A stretch of DNA of 64,000 nt from Leptoclinus maculatus (GCA_032191485.1 JAVDOI010000134.1:62001-126000); one strand, 5' to 3'. Shown: positions 23,926 to 36,900, counted from the stretch's first letter. The notes: generated by a model from the letters alone, not told the origin. Made by a program: numbers and translations.

Positions 23926-24414
23926 CGTGAACCTGTGTTTGCATAAATGATGTGATGTTCCTGTACAATGTTGAAGCTTCCAACACAGACACTAACTGAG
24001 TGGCTGTGTTGCATTTTTCCCTTGCAAGAGAATAAACCGAAAAAGACAACTTTGATTCTTCTGAAGACTTTATTATTGATTTGTGAACAAAACTCTCTTC
24101 TCCCGATTAACATAGAAATCTTCCATCACAGCTCCCTGTCAAGAGGAAACATGTGATCATGTAATGAGGTTTGACTATCGTTTTTCATTCAACTTTTTTG
24201 TTAGACAGAGGAGTTTTTCTTAACAAAGTGGATGCAAAATTGTATCAATTTGCCTATTTCAGGTCAGAGTTTTGTGGCTACATATATGTGGGTGTATTGT
24301 ATGATATGAAGTCAGGACAGGACCCGAGTTGTCGCTTTTATTAATTCATACAACAAGAAAAAGATAATCTTTTGTGTTTACTCCCCTTCTTAGAAGCTGG
24401 TGAGACTTTCACAA
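23926..24414. other. Non-coding stretch, nothing recognised
   Basis: AT-rich sequence between the LINE tail and the tRNA-like sequence. No coding exon or known repeat was recognised. Confidence 0.5.
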
Positions 24415-24528
24415 TTAAAGGTTCTCTCGGGAGTCGAACCACCGACCCCTGCGTCCCAATGATCTGCGCATGCGCATTGAGGTTTTGCGTTGTGTGCAGT
24501 CACGCTAACCGTTCGGCCACGCAGTTTA
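24415..24528 (-). ncRNA. tRNA-like sequence, possible SINE head or tRNA pseudogene
   Basis: Minus strand contains TGGCCGAACGGTTAGCGTGA (A-box-like; TGGCnnA-type) and, about 75 nt later, GGTTCGACTCC, a perfect B-box core. The span of about 105 nt has a long variable region, as in tRNA-Ser, tRNA-Leu or tRNA-Sec relatives. The acceptor and T stems do not pair cleanly as I read them, so a functional tRNA is unlikely. A tRNA-derived SINE or decayed tRNA gene fits better. Confidence 0.4.
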
Positions 24529-24913
24529 ACGGTTGCTGGGCAAGCGTGAGAACAGGTGTATATTCGTTCGATTAGACAGAAGAGATGACATGTGACTTAT
24601 GGAGGACGAAATTGTTTTTAAGTATAAATAAATGCAATAATAAATGTATAAATGAATACAGGAAAGAATAAATAAATGTATGAATACAGGACTAAATAAA
24701 TAAATGTATAAATACAGAAATGAATACAAAACTGAATAAATAAATGCTGAAATAAGTGTTTTTGTCTTTCACATTTTGTCTTTTTTGTGACATACACAGA
24801 TGTTGATGAGTTTATTAATTAATGCTAATTAGGCTATTAGTTAAAGATTAGTAAGGCTGCTTGATGCAAATGTTTTGCAGCAAAAAATATATATTTTACT
24901 CTTTGTCTTTACA

Positions 24914-25480
24914 GGTCAAATGCACAAACATTTTATTTTCCCTGGGAGAATGACGGTTCCGTTCGGTAAGGGACCACTTGGATTTCTCCGTCAGGATCCG
25001 ACTGATGCTGCCAAAGTTCTCAAAGACAACCAGTCTCTACAGGACACCTGTGAAGGAGGAGCTGGTCAGACAGAATGCTCTGACTGTGGTCCGCCAGAGA
25101 GGAGGAGATGCTTCAGATAAAACTGAGGTGACTGGAGACTACATCCTGCAGTTTGGGAAGTACAAGGGGAAGTCCTTCCGCTGGCTCCTGGAGAATGACA
25201 TTGGGTACACCATCTACCTCATCAGGAACCAGCAAAAGGAGGAGGCTGCAGGAGTGTTCATGGCAGCGGGGCACAGCAAGGACAGCCTGCTGTCATTTGT
25301 TAACTATTCCCTCAGCTTTCAAGAAGTCCAGTCTCTTCTCAGCTATGAGGAACAAAAGCCAGTTGTAGCAGCAGCAGCAGCAGGTTGGTTTTGGCTCTCG
25401 TGCCAACAACACCTGGCGAGAGATTTAGCACAGCAGGGGTGATGGCTATGCATCTTACAATCATAGCACAATAGATAATA
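24914..25480 (+). pseudogene. Fragment of a multi-copy fish protein with FGKYKGKSF motif
   Basis: After an acceptor-like TCTTTACAG the frame reads MHKHFIFPGRMTVPFGKGPL. After a frame change at about 25,010 comes GDYILQFGKYKGKSFRWLLE, then DIGYTIYLIRNQQKEEAAGV and HSKDSLLSFVNYSLSF, ending in a GCA-repeat alanine run at about 25,365. The FGKYKGKSF..LLEND..Y pattern resembles the small C-terminal module of exodeoxyribonuclease-X-like proteins, seen in repeated uncharacterised fish proteins. Frame changes and a stop in WREI* make it a decayed copy. Function unknown. The similarity is from memory of the motif, not a search. Confidence 0.5.
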
Positions 25481-26035
25481 CGTTTCCACAGCAATTTTTA
25501 CTTTGATAAAGTGAAGCAGTTCCATACAAGATTTCATGCAGAGTCAAGCCAAATTCTCATTTTGGATGCAGCTGTACCATCTGTTCCATTGTACTTTTAT
25601 ATACTATATAACTATATATTTCACTTGTTTTATCACTAAGCATGTTCAATCTATCATATGACAGCTGTTTGGCATAATTTTGAGCCATTTTGAGCTCTCT
25701 GGGGTGCTCATATGCAATTTTCTTCCACTTTCACAGATTTCATCTGAACTTTACAGAGCCTTCTGATTGGCGGATTTTCGCATGTGACACAGCAATAGAT
25801 GCGGAAATGAACAGAGAGTGTAATGATACGTTCTTTGACCATCTTCTCATATATTGACTGAAAACGTCCATTTTAACACAGAAAGAGAGAGAATGACCTG
25901 GAGAGCATATGCTTCGAACAGATTACCGTCAATTTCCAGCGTTTTTGCCCAGAAAAGCACCTCAAGGTGTGATGCGGTTCACAATTTTCTCAGTTTGGCT
26001 GTGTGGTTGTCTATAGTTGTGTTTTGGAGTGTGTA
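25440..26035 (+). repeat. Interspersed repeat family, copy B
   Basis: Continues directly from the KGKSF fragment. Shares with copies A, C and D the TTTGATAAAGTGAAGCAG, TATATTTCACTTG and GTTCAATCTATCA blocks and, further on, TTCTGATTGGCGGATTTTCG then CATGTGACACAGCAATAGATGC. The last block serves as an uninterrupted 'empty site' for the Harbinger-like insertion in copy C. The physical continuity suggests the KGKSF reading frame and this repeat may belong to the same mobile element. Confidence 0.65.
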
Positions 26036-26209
26036 AAAAATGACTTAGATGGTAGTGTTGCTCAGATGTTGCTGTTTAATCTGGTATATAGCATTTATTT
26101 GATTTTTTTTGCTCTCGATATGTACGTTTCGGCGGTATATGCGACAACCTCTGAGCCCGAGAGCACCCAACTTTAGTGCTAAAGATGCAGTTTTTGACAT
26201 GAGCGTGCG

Positions 26210-26230
26210 CACACACACACACACACACAG

Positions 26231-26259
<29 letters not shown>
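26210..26259. repeat. (CA)n microsatellite
   Basis: About 25 dinucleotides with one GACAC interruption. Confidence 0.95.
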
Positions 26260-26261
<2 letters not shown>

Positions 26262-28000
26262 AAAAAAAGGAATTTGTGTTCCAACCTTTGTCCCTAGACC
26301 AGCGGCTACAAGGCCATTGTATCTAGGTATCCCTCTAGACCTGATCCAGGTCGTCTCTTGCTTGGCCTGCTATGCCAGCAGTGCTAAGGAGACTCATACC
26401 CTCATTATCAACCCCTATGTATGACAGCGGATGGACCACACAAACCAAATATAACTAGGAAGTCCAGAGCTATTTATAGTATTACAGTGACAAACCCTTT
26501 TAACTGAGGGTGCCAGTTATTTTTCTTTGGCTATTTTCATGTCTAACTACATCTCTGGCTCAATTTAACTTCACAGAGACTTTTTTCACATTTTAAATTG
26601 CTTTAATTTTGAAGTTATGGGCTTTATTAATGTGGCTGAGGCTGCCCCTTGGAATTGTGGGTAATTACCAACAGCTAACGTTAGCTTAATTGCTACTTTA
26701 GCTAATGTTTACAATAGCTAGCTTAGTTGTGTAGTAGCATAATGTGAAGGTGATATGTATTTTAGTGGCCTGCAATGTTAACAGCTTATGAATAGGGTAT
26801 TTTATTTCATTCTTTCATTCATATTAGGCAGTCACATTATAGTGAGTTTATTATTTGAATGTTAATTATGTCATGAAACTGATTGAAGCAATAAGTGTGG
26901 CGATTTATTCATATTTTTGAATCGCTCTACATATTTTTGACAAACATGTTTTAGTTTGATGCATGTTCCAGCTGACCATTTGGTCACGATTGAGAGAGAA
27001 ATGCCATCTGTTAAATAAAATACATTTAATATATATATATATATAAATGTATAATCTATCTTTGGCCACCAGCAGCGCTGTGGCGCCGTTTTGCGAATGA
27101 CAGACTTTCTCCGGTGTTAGTCAGTCAGTCGGTCTCAGCCTTACGTGAAACGGTAAGTCATTAAGATGAATAACAATGAATTCAAATGTCATGATAATTA
27201 GTCTGGGCTGTCTGACATTCACTTGAAAGCTATGAAGATGAAGTCAGTTGTGTTTCTTTTGTGTTATTGTGTCGAAGTCGGACTTCTGTATGAGTTTGTT
27301 ATGCTAACATGCTAACGTGTTGTAATCTGGAGCCGTTAACGGTTCATACCGGTTAATTCATGTCCGACTTTGATGCGTTTTTGTGACCAAAAGTATCATA
27401 AGTTAACACGAGCGTGCATTCAAATAAAATGAGTTATCGCTTACTACTGTAGGTCAGTGAATATAGAGGCTGACCAGCGGCCAGTTAAGGTGAACTAGAG
27501 ATACTCTGTTACTTTACGGACACGTAACGAAAGAACAACAAGATATGACCGGGACCCGGTGCTTCATTTGAATCACGTTAACGTTAAATAAACACGCACG
27601 TCTCCGTTGGTTTTATGTGCATTTGCATGTGAACGTGTTCTACATGAACACCAAGTTACTGGTGCTACAGATGAGGCTGTTGGATTGGATCTCGCATTAT
27701 GTGAAGTTTACATTATCAGAATGAACATCCTTGTATCAAACTAACCATAAGTGACATGTCTTATGTCTTTTGCATGGAAGTGGTTGCATATCATCCCAGA
27801 TCGTTCTGCTTTGAAGTCAATATGATGTCCCTTAGTTACAGCTACAAATGATGGGGTAGCTTTCATGCATTTATTTGGTCATTTGCATTTCATACACAGT
27901 CAAACCTTCTTGAATATTATTATTATTAATAAGACTATATAATGGCATGAATCTGGAGATGCGTATAATGATTTAGGGGTTGTGATTCATTATGATTCAG
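26260..28000. other. Non-coding stretch, mostly duplication copy 2
   Basis: 26,260-26,465 is unique to copy 2 and holds nothing I recognise. 26,466-28,000 matches 14,229-15,777 and contains the short (AT)n at 27,029-27,047 and the possible non-coding exon ending at 27,152 (AAACG|GTAAGT). No coding exon seen. Confidence 0.6.
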
Positions 28001-29337
28001 TAAGGAGTACTACGTGCGGTTGCTGTCTGGAAACCCTGGCATGTACCAGCACTCTGTGGAGCACAACACCAAGGGAGAGACCACACAGCATGAGCCCGAG
28101 CACGGAGAGGACACCATCGCAAGAGTCAAAGGTCCAGACGCAACACCAGGGAACACTTTGTTCTTACTCAGAAAGGTTCTTGGTTTAGTATTCTATCTTC
28201 TTGGTGTACTGTGTCTAACACTCCGCTGTGCTCTCCAGGCCTGGTGAAGGCTCCTCTGAAGAGGTCTCGGTCCACAGCGGACGAGGACAGTCGGGAGCAG
28301 CTGCTGGAGTCGGGAGGCCCCGAGGAGGAGCAGAGGACGGACAACACGTCTCTGCTGCGCCTCCCGGAGGAGGGAGAGAAGGTCAGCGAGTCCGGACTGC
28401 TCCAGTTTTAGAACGGCTCAGGGCTCAAATCAGTCTCCAGTGTTACATACAGTACCTTTCTTTAAGTTATTATTGTGTATAATATTGTGTCACCCTCAGG
28501 TGTTAAACTGAGTCTAAACATGGTGTCTACGGGGGCCTGAAATGAGGATTCAATGAGCTTATAAGTCAATTCATAATAATAGTAATGATGGACATGTTTA
28601 TAATCAATTCATTGTCATTCATCAGATGAAAACATAAAACTTCTTATGATTACAATGGTGTGAGGAAATAAACCCTTTTTGTTGACACGAGTGCTTTCTA
28701 GGTGAAACGTAATGTCGAACTGAGTCGACAGTTGATAAAGTCCTCGCTCTCTGTCGTCCGTGTCCAGTTTGCATGAGGCCATCATCCCCAGAGGAGCGAG
28801 ACAAGGACAGAGTCAGCTGAAGAGAACCTGCAGCATCTTCGCCTACGAGGACATCAAGGAAGTGCACAAGAGACGCTACCTGCTGCAGGTCAGCATGCAC
28901 ATATAGAACCAATACACACAATACACATCTTTGAGTTAGACATTCACAAGACATTTATATTGAGTAGCTTTCATGGTCATTTTTCAACATGGACACTATT
29001 TTCCCATGTTTTTGTGTCTTAGTGACTAAAAGGTATACAACAGTTACTGACATTGGTCCGGTATTGAGGGAGAACGCTGCAGACGGCAGCAGCTAAACAA
29101 ATGTGTTGTTCTCATTAGTCACTTAGACACAAAAACATTCAAAGTAGAGTCCAGGTTGAAAGATACCAAAGTTACCTCTTGCTTTTCTTAGTGCTTAACT
29201 CACCACCTTGTTTTTTGATCATTAAATGTCGTGTACGTCATCGTCTTTCAGCCCATGGCGGTGGAAGTCTTCTCAGCAGATGGGAGGAACTACTTGTTGG
29301 CCTTCCAGAAAGGCGTCCGCAACAAAGTTTACCAAAG
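28001..29337 (+). CDS. wdfy3: wdfy3 PH-side exons, copy 2
   Basis: Exact positional duplicate (+12,223) of the four exons of copy 1: 28,001-28,131, 28,239-28,381, 28,768-28,888 and 29,252-29,337, with intact splice sites and the same missing exon between the second and third. Downstream there is no BEACH exon. The sequence passes through the LINE fragment into sspo. This is therefore an orphan partial copy with no wdfy3 3' end, either a duplicated fragment or a second haplotype of copy 1. Confidence 0.85.
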
Positions 29338-29612
29338 GTACTGAATACAAACAGAAACACGGCGGTTGGACTGCTGCTCCATTTCAGCAGTCTAATGAAG
29401 TCCAAATGTATTGAAACTAAATGAATCAAAACAAGTTCATTTAATAGAAAAAGACTGAATTCTTTTAGCTTTGTTCAAGGATTTTTCTTTACATTTGGTA
29501 CTGCCCTAGAGAGAAGATTACAAAGCTCTCATAAAGCATCATGTCACTACAATAACAGACCAGTATTGTCATATGTATCAAGTTACACTGGTTTATATGC
29601 AGCGTAAAGAAA

Positions 29613-30771
29613 GTCAGATGGTGATCATCATTCTTGTGAAGATCTGGACTTCAGGGGACAAGCGGGGAGGGTTCGGTGGGGTGTCTTTCAAAACAACATC
29701 TATCAATGCATGGACAGATGACAGCATAGAAACACTGAAAGGTTGCTTTCTATGTACAGACTGGGACACCTTCTCTGGAGAGCCAAACCTGGACAATGCC
29801 ACAGAAGTTACCACAAGTTACATAACATTTTGTGTTGACACTGATTCCAAAAAGGACAATAAAAGTCTACCCTAACAACAAACCTTACATCACAAAGGAG
29901 GTGAAGGACTGTATTAACAGAAACAAGCAGGCATTTAAGACCAACGACCACCGACAACTAAAAACTGTACAAAAGGAGTTGAACCAGAGGCTGAAAGAAG
30001 CTCGGGAACACCATAGGGAGGCAATAGAGGAAAACCTCCAGGCTATGAACTCTAAAAAACTATGAACTCCATGAAAACAGCCACCAACATGAAACCCACA
30101 AAAAAATCCTTATATGCTGTAGATGAACTGGCTAAAGCAAATGAGCTGAATGCTTTTTACAAGCGGTTTGACAATTATGACTTCTCAGCTGAGTGTGACA
30201 TGGTGCTTGATAGTATTGCTATTGATGATGTTGACAGGCTAGAGATTGACCATGAATCCGTCAACAAGGTCCTTAAGCAAATCAATGTCAACAAGGCCAC
30301 AGGTCCAGATGGTATCTCTGCTTTTCTATTAAAAACATGTGCAGATGAATTGACACCTGCCTGGTGCCCCATTTTCCAGAGGTCCCTAGATTCTCACACT
30401 GTACCAACACGATGGAAAAAGGCAATCATCACACCCGTCCCTAAGAAACCCTGTCCACAGGAGAATAATGATTTTAGACCTATTGCTCCAACCTCTGTTG
30501 TGATGAAGTGTATGGAGAAGCTCATGGTGAGCAAACTACGGCTGGATGTAGGCCCACAGCTAGATCCCTACCAGTTTGCATACACACAGCAGAGAGGCAC
30601 TGATGATGCAACCAACAGTATAGTGCATCTAGTGACTAAACACCTGGAGAATCCGAGGGCCTATGCTAGACTGTTTGTAGATTTCAGTTCAGCCTTTAAC
30701 ACCCTACAGCCTCATGTTCTCCTGAAAACACTGCAGCTGATGAATGTCAACCCCTTCACTATTAAGTGGTA
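29613..30771 (+). mobile_element. Non-LTR retrotransposon fragment, copy 2
   Basis: Same truncated RT fragment as at 17,390-18,548, with a handful of substitutions (for example I-to-T at IITPVPKK and T-to-K at FTIKWY). The 3' end breaks at the same base into the LTR-like TGTCACGGGGC fragment (30,772-30,903). Identical breakpoints show that the insertion and truncation preceded the duplication. Confidence 0.85.
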
Positions 30772-30922
30772 CTGTCACGGGGCATGGTGGAGGACTCAAA
30801 TGCAGACCAGGCAGAGTAGCGTTAAGCAGGTTTTGATTGAACAGAATAGGATTAATGTGTTTGAAGTGTTCAGTTTGCCAGACTCTGTTGGATGGTGTTA
30901 ACATGTGTATCATATTCTGCAG

Positions 30923-33900
30923 CCATCTGCTCCTCTCCCCTTGGACTGGAGGATGGGAGGATTCGATACGGTCAGCTGACGTCGTCCTCGCACCGCGAGA
31001 ACAACCCTGCTGATGCTGGACGACTAAACATCGTCCCTAACGTGTGAGCGATCTAACCTTTGATTGGTAGTCGTCCCTTAAGTGTACACTAGCAGGAACA
31101 TTCCACGTGTTTTTTTGCATGCACTTAAAAGTCTAAAATATAAAGCATTCAGAAAAAAACAACAAACCACATCATCCTCTGTGCAGTCAGGTTATGGAGC
31201 CTGGATGGAGCCCCTTACCTGCAGATCCCCAGCCCTTTTTCCAGGTGGACTTCCTGGAGCCCACATGGGTATCAGGGGTGGTGACCCAGGTCAGTGAACG
31301 CATGTGGGGCTACCTCACTAAATACCGCCTGGCCTTCGCCCTGCACAGCAGCCTCTTCACAGACTATACTGAGGATGGGAACCCTGGAGGCCCAGCTAAG
31401 GTATTTGTAGTAATGTGGACATTTAGTGTCTTATTTAACATCAAATGTTTTCTGTATTTACATATGAATGTGTTCATACATGGGGAGAAAAAGACAAATC
31501 TGATGCATTCTTCTAGACATTAGATGTGCTCATGTGGAATTGCCCTGTCGGTTGTGTGAAGGTGTTTGAGGTGCGCATGGCGGGCAGGAACCCAGTGACC
31601 CGCTGGCTCGGTCGGCTGGTCAGAGCTCGCTACCTGCGCGTCATCTCTGTGGAGTTCAGACCCACCTTCTACCTGCGTGTGGAGATCCTCGGCTGCAGAG
31701 GAGGTGAGGAATCATAATCCTCAGGACCTAATTCCTCTTGTGTACTAGCTCATCTTTGCTTTACAGATCTAGTGAGTCGTCTTCACAACAGTGTTATTAA
31801 TGAAGCAACCTTTCCTCCTGCTCTCCCAGATGAGCTGGTGACCCCCAGCAGCGTGACCACGTCTCCCTCTGGTGGTGGGACAGTGACCGTACCGCGCTGT
31901 GAGCCAGGCCTGTTTGCATGCCTGCACAGTGGAGAGTGCGTCCCCGTCTCTGTGCTTTGTGACGGTCGAGCGGACTGCAAGGACCACTCTGACGAGATCA
32001 ACTGTGGTGAGGCCTGAGCCATAGTCGGTCATGTACATATTTGTTTCTCTTCTTTTGTGTCCTTTTAGTCTCCTTACATGATTAAATGATTCAAAACAAT
32101 TTACATTTGACAATTGGGTGAAGATATCTACAGCACCTTCCTGGTCTTCCTTGTGTTCCATCTTCTTTTATCCGTGTCTGTCTTTATTTATGTCCCTGGC
32201 GCCCCAGGCCTCCACACCACCAGGTCCCAAGGTGGCCTTCCTGGCGTTGCTACCCCAGGGGTCACAGGTCAAACTGGACTCCAGAAGACGACAACCTCAA
32301 GTACAGGTCAAATGTGCTGTTGATCAAATCTACTTTCTGCTCATTGTTGTTGGCTTTTTACCAAAGTCCCCCCCCCCCCCCCCCCCCCCCCTTTTGTGTG
32401 TGTCTGTTTGCAAGTCACAGTTAATGATTTCAAACATCCATCTACCCAGGGGTCACCACAGGTCAACCTGGGCTGCATCTCACCACAACCCGACATTCTG
32501 GAAAACCTGGGTTGCAAACCACAAAAGGCGAGACAGCCTTGCTGGTTCTCCTACAACACTTTATACAAAATAAACATATGCTGTAACCACTGTTTCATTT
32601 TCATTCACAGCCATGTGGGCCGCTACAACTCCGTACAATGGCGGCCTACCCAGAGTGCTTTGCGTGGAGGGCCAGTTTGCGTGCCGGTCTTTTGGTTGTA
32701 TTGACTCGGCACAGGTATGTGACGGCAGACGGGACTGTTTGGACGGGTCAGATGAGGAAGGCTGTGGTATGCATCGAGCACCTATCAGGGGGCAGACTCT
32801 GGTGGTGATTTCCTTCCTGTCCCTCAGCACTGCGAGTGGCAATGTGAGCCCGGGTGCTACTGTACAGGGGGGAAGGTCCTGTCTGCTAACGGGACAGCCT
32901 GTGTAGAGAGAGAAGACTGTCCCTGCATGGACCTCAGCACCGGACACAGGCTGCAACCAGGGGAGACCACCGAAGCCCCGGATGGATGTAACAACTGGTC
33001 AGAATAATGGAGACATGCTACACATGCATGTTCACCACAGTTATATTTAACAGAGAAACAGCCAGAAAGAAGGGACAGAAGCATAATGATGTTGTTGTTC
33101 CTCTTTGTTTCAGCACCTGTGAGGGTGGGAGGCTCAACTGCACCAGATACCCCTGTCCAGGTGAGTAGGACTAGCTGTAAGTCGTGTGTGTTAAACAACA
33201 CTTAAAACTGACTGAAGGTCAAACTCACCAACACAAGAACACAATACAAATAAGAACTTGTTTTTATTTCTGACTTTATGATAAAAAGAATATCTGTGTA
33301 TGAAAATAAAGTCTGGGTTTGGGAAGGCCATAGATGTATGTTGTGTGTGTGTGTTTCCAGTGTCGGGCGGCTGGTGTGACTGGTCAGAGTGGACTCCGTG
33401 CTCCAGGACCTGTGGGGCAGAGTCGGTGTCCCGCTACAGGAGCTGTGGCTGTCCTCAGCCCAAGGCCGGAGGAGTGGCCTGCCCCGGAGAACAGGAAACG
33501 CACAATGGGGTCGGAGTTCAAATCCAGAGACAACCCTGCCCTGTCATCACCTTCTGTCCAGGTATCACTGGCTCCTCAGCTAATGAAGATGGAGGAATTC
33601 ACATTTGATGTCGATTCTTTATATCTACATGTCTCTGTCTTTTTATCATCTTCTGATGTCCTCTACAGGTAGACGGATATAACAATACGTACTGTCACAC
33701 AACCTTAGTCTGTGTCTCTCTGTGTTTCCTTTCCTCTCTCTCCTCTAGTCCACGGTTCGTGGAGTCCGTGGTCACCGTGGTCGGAGTGCGACGGGTGCGC
33801 CGGGTCGTCCGCCCGCACCAGGCAATGCAACAGTCCTCCCGCCAGGTTCGGCGGGCTGCCCTGTCTCGGAGAGGGCAGGCAGAGCCGCGGCTGCCATGAC

Positions 33901-36900
33901 AACATCACCGTCTGCTCAGGTCAGCAGCATTAGGGATGTCAATGAATTGTGTATTCATTTTATTTTGAAAAGCACTCGTGTTTAAAGGGAGGTTGCTGGA
34001 TACAAATGGAACGCAAGAGAGGCCTTACAAGAAACAAGGTGTCACCCTCAGCACTGTCTTCTCCTTGAGTTGAATCAATAAATCTGTTTATATCTGTGGA
34101 AACATACTGGACCATAACACTTCCCTCCATGTGTTGATTCTCTTCAAACCGTTCTGCAGACTGTGGTGGAGGCCAGGAAGAATGGCCTTGTGGGAAGCCC
34201 TGTCCGCGCTCCTGTTCTGATCTGCATGGTGACACAGAGTGCGTGGACTCCCCTGGGTGCAGACGGACCTGCGGTTGTCCGGGTGACATGGTTCTGCAGG
34301 ACGGAGTGTGTGTGGCCCGGGAGGAGTGTCGCTGCAAATACCACAACAGCTCTGCTACTGGTTAGATCCGTCTGTGTGTTTACGTTGTTCTGGTAAACTG
34401 TGTTGGACGAAGCAGAGATTGGTCTAATCGCTAGATGTTTGTCTCTGATACAGTAATGACATTCAGCGGTCTAGATTCCAGTAATGCATCATGGGTATGG
34501 CCCGGTGGATCTGATTGGCAGTTTGCAAATCCAGGAGACGGCATCATCAGTGACTGCAGAAACTGGTACAGTACAACCGAATAGCTCTGTAACATTAAAT
34601 CTGTCTATATAGTGCATCATTTATTTTAGGTGTCTTCATCTCTCTCACTTTATCTCAGTTCCTGCGAGGCCGGGGTCCTGCAGTGTCAGTCGGTCCCTGG
34701 TTGCTATGTTGACGGTGGCTGGAGCCAATGGGGGTCCTGGACTGAGTGTTCACTCTCTTGCGGAGGAGGAGTCAAGTTCAGGAGACGCCAGTGTGATAAC
34801 CCGTCCCCCCCAGAGCAGTGGGAGGGGCTGCCTGGGAGTCGCTGAACAGCAGAAAGACTGCAACATACACCTGTGCACAGGTAGTCATGTCCGGCCAAGG
34901 CAGCTGACACCTTGAGTTGTTAGACTGAGACACAACTTTCAGCTTCACTGACATCTGAAAGAGGAGCTGATTTCATACATCACCCTTTAAAACAGAGTCC
35001 TTGGCAACATGTATGCAGTAGTATGGACCATAATACTAAATGAGATGTCATTGATAAAGAATCTTGTTATTTTTACGTGTTTTGTGAGTTGTTGTCACGT
35101 CTCGGTGTGTTTTTGCTTCCAGACTCGGTGGGCCCCTGGCTCCCCTGGTCTCAGTGGTCTGAGTGTTCGGTCAGCTGTGGTGGAGGACAGCAGTCCCGCT
35201 CTCGTCTCTGCAGCTCTCCACCCTGCAGCGGCCTCAGCCGCCAGAGCAAGACCTGCGACACCCAGGTCTGCCTCGGTGAGTCCTGGTTCCCTGTAGATTA
35301 CAACATCTGTAGCTGTTGCATCAAAGCTATGACAACTGTAAGATCCAGGGTAACGTGGTAAAAGAAGAAGAAAAAAAAGCTTTTGTGTATCTTCAATCTG
35401 CGTCTCGTCATTGTGCAGAAGTGGGCTGCCCTCCTGGCAGGTTGTACAGGGAGTGTGAACGAGGCGAAGGCTGTCCCTTCAGCTGCGCTCAGGTCAGCGG
35501 CAGAGAGGGCTGCTACTCCGATGGCTGCGAGGAAGGCTGCCACTGCCCCCCTCACACCTACCAGCACCACGGTGTCTGCCTGCAGGTGGGTTCCTTCAGC
35601 ATTCTGACTAATGAGTCATGACTCGTGCATCTTAACAAACGCTAACATTAAACCTCGCAACACAAAAGGACGAAAAGGTTGATGGTCAGCATACTGATTA
35701 CTGATTTTAAGTCCAGAGGTACGGCAACAGAATTACAGTGATGAAATGAATGAACCATAGAAAGTCTTATTTCACATTGAAACATGTTTTTAACATGGCT
35801 CTAATGTGTGTGTTTTAGGAGTGTCCTTGTCTGGTGGACAAAGAGTTGATGGCCTCTCTGCAGAGTGTTTCTGTCACACCGGTCTCATCTCTGCTCCTCC
35901 ATAACATCTCTGAGGGAGTGGAGCTTCAGTATGGAGACACACTGCTCCACCACTGCAGCACCTGGTGAGCAGAACATCTTCCAGTCACGCAGTCCCACAT
36001 ACGGTCCCACACTGCCTACTACACACACTCCCCCCCCACCCTCTCTTCTGTAGCGACTGCGAGCTTGGCAGGTGGAACTGTTCCTTGGAGCATTGCCCGG
36101 TCAACGGAGGTCTGTCCCCCTGGGGCTCCTGGAGCCCCTGCTCGCTGTCCTGCGGAGGTCTGGGACTGAAGACTCGCTCCAAGAGCTGCACACAGCCGGC
36201 CCCGGCCCACGGAGGGAGAAACTGCCAGGGGCCACGCCAGGAAACCACCTACTGCCAGGCCCCAGACTGCCCAGGTACAGGAGCTAGTTTAGGTAGAGTA
36301 GATAGGTACTGTATGTAATGAATGTGTATAGAGATGGAGTAACAGAATGGTGTTTGTTACAGCAAACCTCTTGCAGGTGAGGGAGATTGGATGTGCTGTG
36401 AGACTAAGTGTCTCTACATTGAATGTAATTACAGATATCATTTCATTATAAAGGGCTATTGTGTATCCTTTGTATCCATTATAAATAACAGCTTCTTGTT
36501 TGTGCACTATACTGAATGGTGGAGCTTGTCCTGATAATGAATTGTTGCTTGATGTTGGCAGTGATTGTCGGTCCTACAGAAGAAGCACTTTTACCAGGTA
36601 AAGTCTCCCTTCAAACAACGTTTAATACCAGTTAGAGTCCACTCTGTTGTTCATTTACACTTTTTACTGAATCACTTCTCTTTACTGGTCTTTGTAATGA
36701 ATTTGTCTGCATGGTACATGGTATTGTTATTACGTTGATTTTAGATCCTGTCAGCTGCTTTCTTTTCCTTCACGAGACAAAGAAGTAATAATTGAAATGG
36801 CTTGTCCGTCTTTAGATGAGGATGCTGGCTTCTCTCCATGGTCATCATGGAGTCCCTGCACTAAGCCCTGCACAGATGCCCTCAGCCCGGCCACCAAGTC

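Larger units (their letters stand above)
24610..31514 (+). repeat. Segmental duplication, copy 2
   Basis: Counterpart of 13,826-19,290 with an extra 1.45 kb (25,013-26,465) that holds the rest of the KGKSF-motif fragment and an interspersed repeat copy. Offset is 12,223 bp over the wdfy3/LINE/sspo part. Differences I can see include 16,491 C versus 28,714 T, 17,733 T versus 29,956 G, 18,213 T versus 30,436 C, 18,542 C versus 30,765 A, and 19,189 C versus 31,412 G. Past about 31,514 this copy continues into the proper sspo intron and exon, whereas copy 1 jumps to wdfy3. Confidence 0.93.

Noticed and set aside
24415..24528. Functional tRNA gene on the minus strand.
   Set aside because: A- and B-box-like elements are present, but I could not pair the acceptor and T stems as a canonical cloverleaf. 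Kept only as tRNA-like.
26045..26297. Open frames over the CA-repeat region.
   Set aside because: Driven by the (CA)n microsatellite (Cys-Val or Thr-His repeats); no independent coding evidence.
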